Notes under the pieces: model-generated
What the model was told of the DNA's origin: nothing
Database searches by the model: none
What the model saw: the letters and a program-made list of their open reading frames with translations, nothing else
Translations under genes and position numbers: made by a program
Shown here: positions 61,732 through 64,000 of the stretch, one piece after another
Numbering within the stretch: position 1 is the stretch's first letter
Layout of the letters: the number at the start of each line of letters is the position of its first letter
Assembly (NCBI GenBank): GCA_027078545.1
Contig: JALWXN010000004.1
Coordinates: 516,737 to 580,736, forward strand
DNA from: Nitrososphaeria archaeon
GTDB taxonomy: Archaea > Thermoproteota > Nitrososphaeria > Geothermarchaeales > JDFR-13
Direction: 5' to 3'
Length of the DNA: 64,000 bases

Positions 61732-63945
61732 ATGCCGAGGTATAAGCAGACCCAGGAGATTCTCAAGCTGATCGGGAATAGGGAACAGGTTAGGAACATC
61801 GGTATCATAGCACATGTAGACCATGGTAAGACGACTCTCACGGATAGCCTCCTCGCGGCCTCCGGACTCTTGAGCCCCACGGTCGCGGGTGAGGCTAGGG
61901 CGCTCGACTATCTCGAGGAGGAGCAGAAGAGGGGTATCACGATCAAGACTGCGAATATAAGCCTGCTCCACGACTATGGTGGGAAGAGCTACGTGGTTAA
62001 CCTCATCGACACCCCTGGCCATGTAGACTTCACTGGTAAGGTTACCCGTGCACTAAGGGCTATCGACGGGGCGGTGGTTGTTGTTGACGCTGTGGAGGAG
62101 ATCATGGTCCAGACCGAGACCGTTACTAGGCAGGCCCTGGCTGAGAGGGTCAAGCCTATACTATTCATAAACAAGGTTGATAGGCTGATCACAGAGCTTA
62201 GGCTGGGCCCGAAGGATATACAGAAGAAGCTGGCCAGGATCATAGATAGGTTCAACAGGCTGATAGACATCTTCGCAGAGGAGGAGTATAAGAATAAGTG
62301 GAAGGTTAGGCCGGATCTCAACAACGTAGCCTTCGGCTCGGCCAAGGATAGGTGGGGCTTCACGTTGAAGCAGGCTATGGAGAAGGGGATGACATTCAAC
62401 GATGTGCTCAAGTTCTATGAGGAGGGTAGGCTCGAGGAGCTCAAGGAGCTCTTCCCAGTCCATAAAGCTGTCCTGGACATGGTTATTGAGCATATTCCCA
62501 ACCCGATGGAGGCCCAGAAGTATAGGCTGCCCAAGATATGGAAGGGAGACCTGAACAGTGAGGTCGGCCAGGCAATGCTGAACTGTGACATCGACGGGCC
62601 AGTAGCATTCATGGTTACCAATGTGATGGTTGATGAGAGGGCTGGCCTCGTAGCTACTGGTAGGCTCCTCTCAGGCACTCTGAAGCCGGGTATGGAGGTA
62701 TACCTGATCAACAAGGGGACTAAGGACAGGATCCTACAGGTCGGGATGTATATGGGGCCGTATAGGGAGGTCGTCGACTATATGGTGGCTGGTAACATTC
62801 CCGCCGTCCTGGGCCTCGATGGCGTCACTGCTGGTGAGACAGTCTCTACCCTGCCAGACATGGTTCCCTTCGAGAGCATCAAGTATATCTCGGAGCCCGT
62901 AGTGACCATAGCCATCGAGCCTAAGAATACCCGTGACCTCCCCAAGCTTATCAACGCCCTTAGGAAGCTGGCTATCGAGGATCCGAACCTAAAGGTCTCG
63001 ATCAATGAGGAGACGGGTGAGTACCTCATCTCTGGTATGGGTACCCTACACCTAGAGGTTAGTATCCACTTCCTCCAGGACATGGGTATAGAGGTCGTCA
63101 CCTCCCCACCGATAGTCGTCTATAGGGAGACCATCACGAAGAAGAGCCCACTATTCCCGGGCAAGTCTCCCAACAAGCATAACAAGGTTAAGCTTTACCT
63201 GGAGAAGCTGCCCGAGGAGCTTATCAACCTGATCAGCAGCGGTGAGATCACTGATAGGACCCCTAGGAAGGATCTGCAGAAGATCCTGATGGAGTATGGC
63301 TGGAGTGCTGAGGAGGCCCGTAGGGTGTGGGCCATCGATAATGAGCGTGGAAACATACTGGTGGATATGACGAAGGGTGTCCAGTATCTCCAGGAGAGTA
63401 AGCAGATGATCATAAGCGCCTTCTTCGACTTCGTCAAGGAGGGTGCCCTGGCTAGGGAGCCGGTCAGGGGTATAAAGGCTGTGCTGGTCGACGCGGAGTT
63501 CCACGAGGATCCGGCCCACAGGACACTGGCACAGGTAGTCCCCATGGTGCATAGGGCTCTCCTAGGGGGTGAGCTGGCCGCGGAGCCGAGTCTATATGAG
63601 CCCATAATGAAGATACAGGTGCAGGTCCCGGCGGAGTTTATCGGTGCGGTGACCTCGGTTCTCGCTGGTAAGCGTGGCCAGGTGACTAACATCGACCAGA
63701 GGGAGTACTACGCAGTGGTTAATGGATACATACCTGTCTCGGAGACCTTCGACCTGGCCCAGGTGCTTAGGGGCGCTACCCAGGGTAGGGCGTTCTGGCA
63801 GACCCAGTTCAGCCACTGGCAGCTGGTGCCCAAGGCTATGCTTAAGCAGCTAGTAGCGGAGATCAGGAAGAGGAAGGGACTGCCCGAGAATCCGCCTAGC
63901 TACGAGGAGTTCATACCTCCGGGGGAGACGATCGAGATTATATAG
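61732..63945 (+). CDS. fusA: Translation elongation factor 2
   Basis: A 737-residue archaeal EF-2. G1 is AHVDHGKTTLTDSLLA, switch region EEQKRGITIKTANISL, G3 DTPGHVDFTGKVTR and G4 INKVDRL. Domains II-V follow with SGMGTLHLEV and the domain IV segment VLVDAEFHEDPAHRTLAQVVPM. The diphthamide histidine is probably His596 in AHRTLAQ; most archaea and eukaryotes have a glycine after His-Arg (HRGPAQ or HRGGGQ), so this loop is altered. EF-2 drives ribosome translocation with GTP. It is a single-gene unit here; 55 bases follow to the window end. Confidence 0.98.
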   Translation: MPRYKQTQEILKLIGNREQVRNIGIIAHVDHGKTTLTDSLLAASGLLSPTVAGEARALDYLEEEQKRGITIKTANISLLHDYGGKSYVVNLIDTPGHVDFTGKVTRALRAIDGAVVVVDAVEEIMVQTETVTRQALAERVKPILFINKVDRLITELRLGPKDIQKKLARIIDRFNRLIDIFAEEEYKNKWKVRPDLNNVAFGSAKDRWGFTLKQAMEKGMTFNDVLKFYEEGRLEELKELFPVHKAVLDMVIEHIPNPMEAQKYRLPKIWKGDLNSEVGQAMLNCDIDGPVAFMVTNVMVDERAGLVATGRLLSGTLKPGMEVYLINKGTKDRILQVGMYMGPYREVVDYMVAGNIPAVLGLDGVTAGETVSTLPDMVPFESIKYISEPVVTIAIEPKNTRDLPKLINALRKLAIEDPNLKVSINEETGEYLISGMGTLHLEVSIHFLQDMGIEVVTSPPIVVYRETITKKSPLFPGKSPNKHNKVKLYLEKLPEELINLISSGEITDRTPRKDLQKILMEYGWSAEEARRVWAIDNERGNILVDMTKGVQYLQESKQMIISAFFDFVKEGALAREPVRGIKAVLVDAEFHEDPAHRTLAQVVPMVHRALLGGELAAEPSLYEPIMKIQVQVPAEFIGAVTSVLAGKRGQVTNIDQREYYAVVNGYIPVSETFDLAQVLRGATQGRAFWQTQFSHWQLVPKAMLKQLVAEIRKRKGLPENPPSYEEFIPPGETIEII

Positions 63946-64000
63946 CTCCCCCTACACCAACATATTTTATCTCCTATCCTCCCAACACACTAAGGAGTTA

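Noticed and set aside
61608-61880. Minus-strand ORFs over the EF-2 promoter and start
   Set aside because: They are shadows of the EF-2 coding frame and leader.

Overview
The window is archaeal and almost certainly from a hyperthermophile. It has AGG-rich arginine codons, TATA-box promoters close to start codons, overlapping start/stop junctions, an archaeal EF-2, a CLP1-type RNA kinase and a k-turn H/ACA-like guide RNA. Gene content and EF-2 fit Thermoproteota in the broad sense. The EF-2 reads to me as possibly Korarchaeota-like, but this is an impression and not a search result.

Region 1 (1-41.5 kb) is a very large CRISPR-Cas island. From the left: the C-terminal part of a Cas3 (cut by the window edge), a convergent adaptation module (cas6-cas4-cas1-cas2, minus strand), array 1 (15 repeats, its own repeat family, plus strand), an overlapping HEPN-MNT gene pair, array 2 (76 repeats, minus strand) and its leader. 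A metabolic block (S9 peptidase, NRAMP-like carrier, enolase-superfamily enzyme, cupin, PAP2 phosphatase, tandem-cyclase surface protein) interrupts the island at 11.6-19.7 kb and ends in a candidate H/ACA guide RNA. The island resumes with a CARF-wHTH protein divergent from a complete type III-B operon (cmr4-cmr5-cmr6-cas10-cmr3-cmr1), a DUF4143-type ATPase with tandem palindromic operators, and array 3 (26 repeats) with a leader almost identical to that of array 2. It ends with cas6 and a type I-A-like operon csa5-cas7-cas5-cas3(fused HD-helicase)-putative cas8a-cas4-cas1-cas2. The window therefore holds 101 spacers in arrays 2 and 3 and 14 in array 1, two full adaptation sets, two Cas6 proteins, two Cas3 proteins and one Cmr complex. 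Arrays 2 and 3 share a repeat and leader and probably supply crRNA to both the I-A-like and III-B effectors. Array 1 most likely belongs to the first Cas module.

Region 2 (41.5-64 kb) is ordinary chromosomal backbone. It carries an ECF-type ABC importer (EcfT, double EcfA, and a candidate S component fused to a secreted beta-domain), a membrane-anchored metallophosphoesterase, a CLP1-type polynucleotide kinase, an FMN reductase coupled to a 5-formyl-THF cyclo-ligase homologue, a spermidine/putrescine-type ABC transporter (Tat-exported binding protein, ATPase, two permeases), a KaiC-like ATPase coupled to Sua5/TsaC, an HTH regulator, surface and membrane proteins, a second NRAMP-like paralogue, and EF-2.

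The most notable observations are: two spacers in array 3 that are reverse complements over 35 nt and encode a Walker A motif; a duplicated spacer; terminal repeats of arrays 2 and 3 that carry each other's diagnostic base; a CARF ring-nuclease-like protein with a DNA-binding-like tail; a textbook H/ACA fold between convergent genes; an altered diphthamide loop in EF-2; and several inverted repeats placed around TATA boxes.
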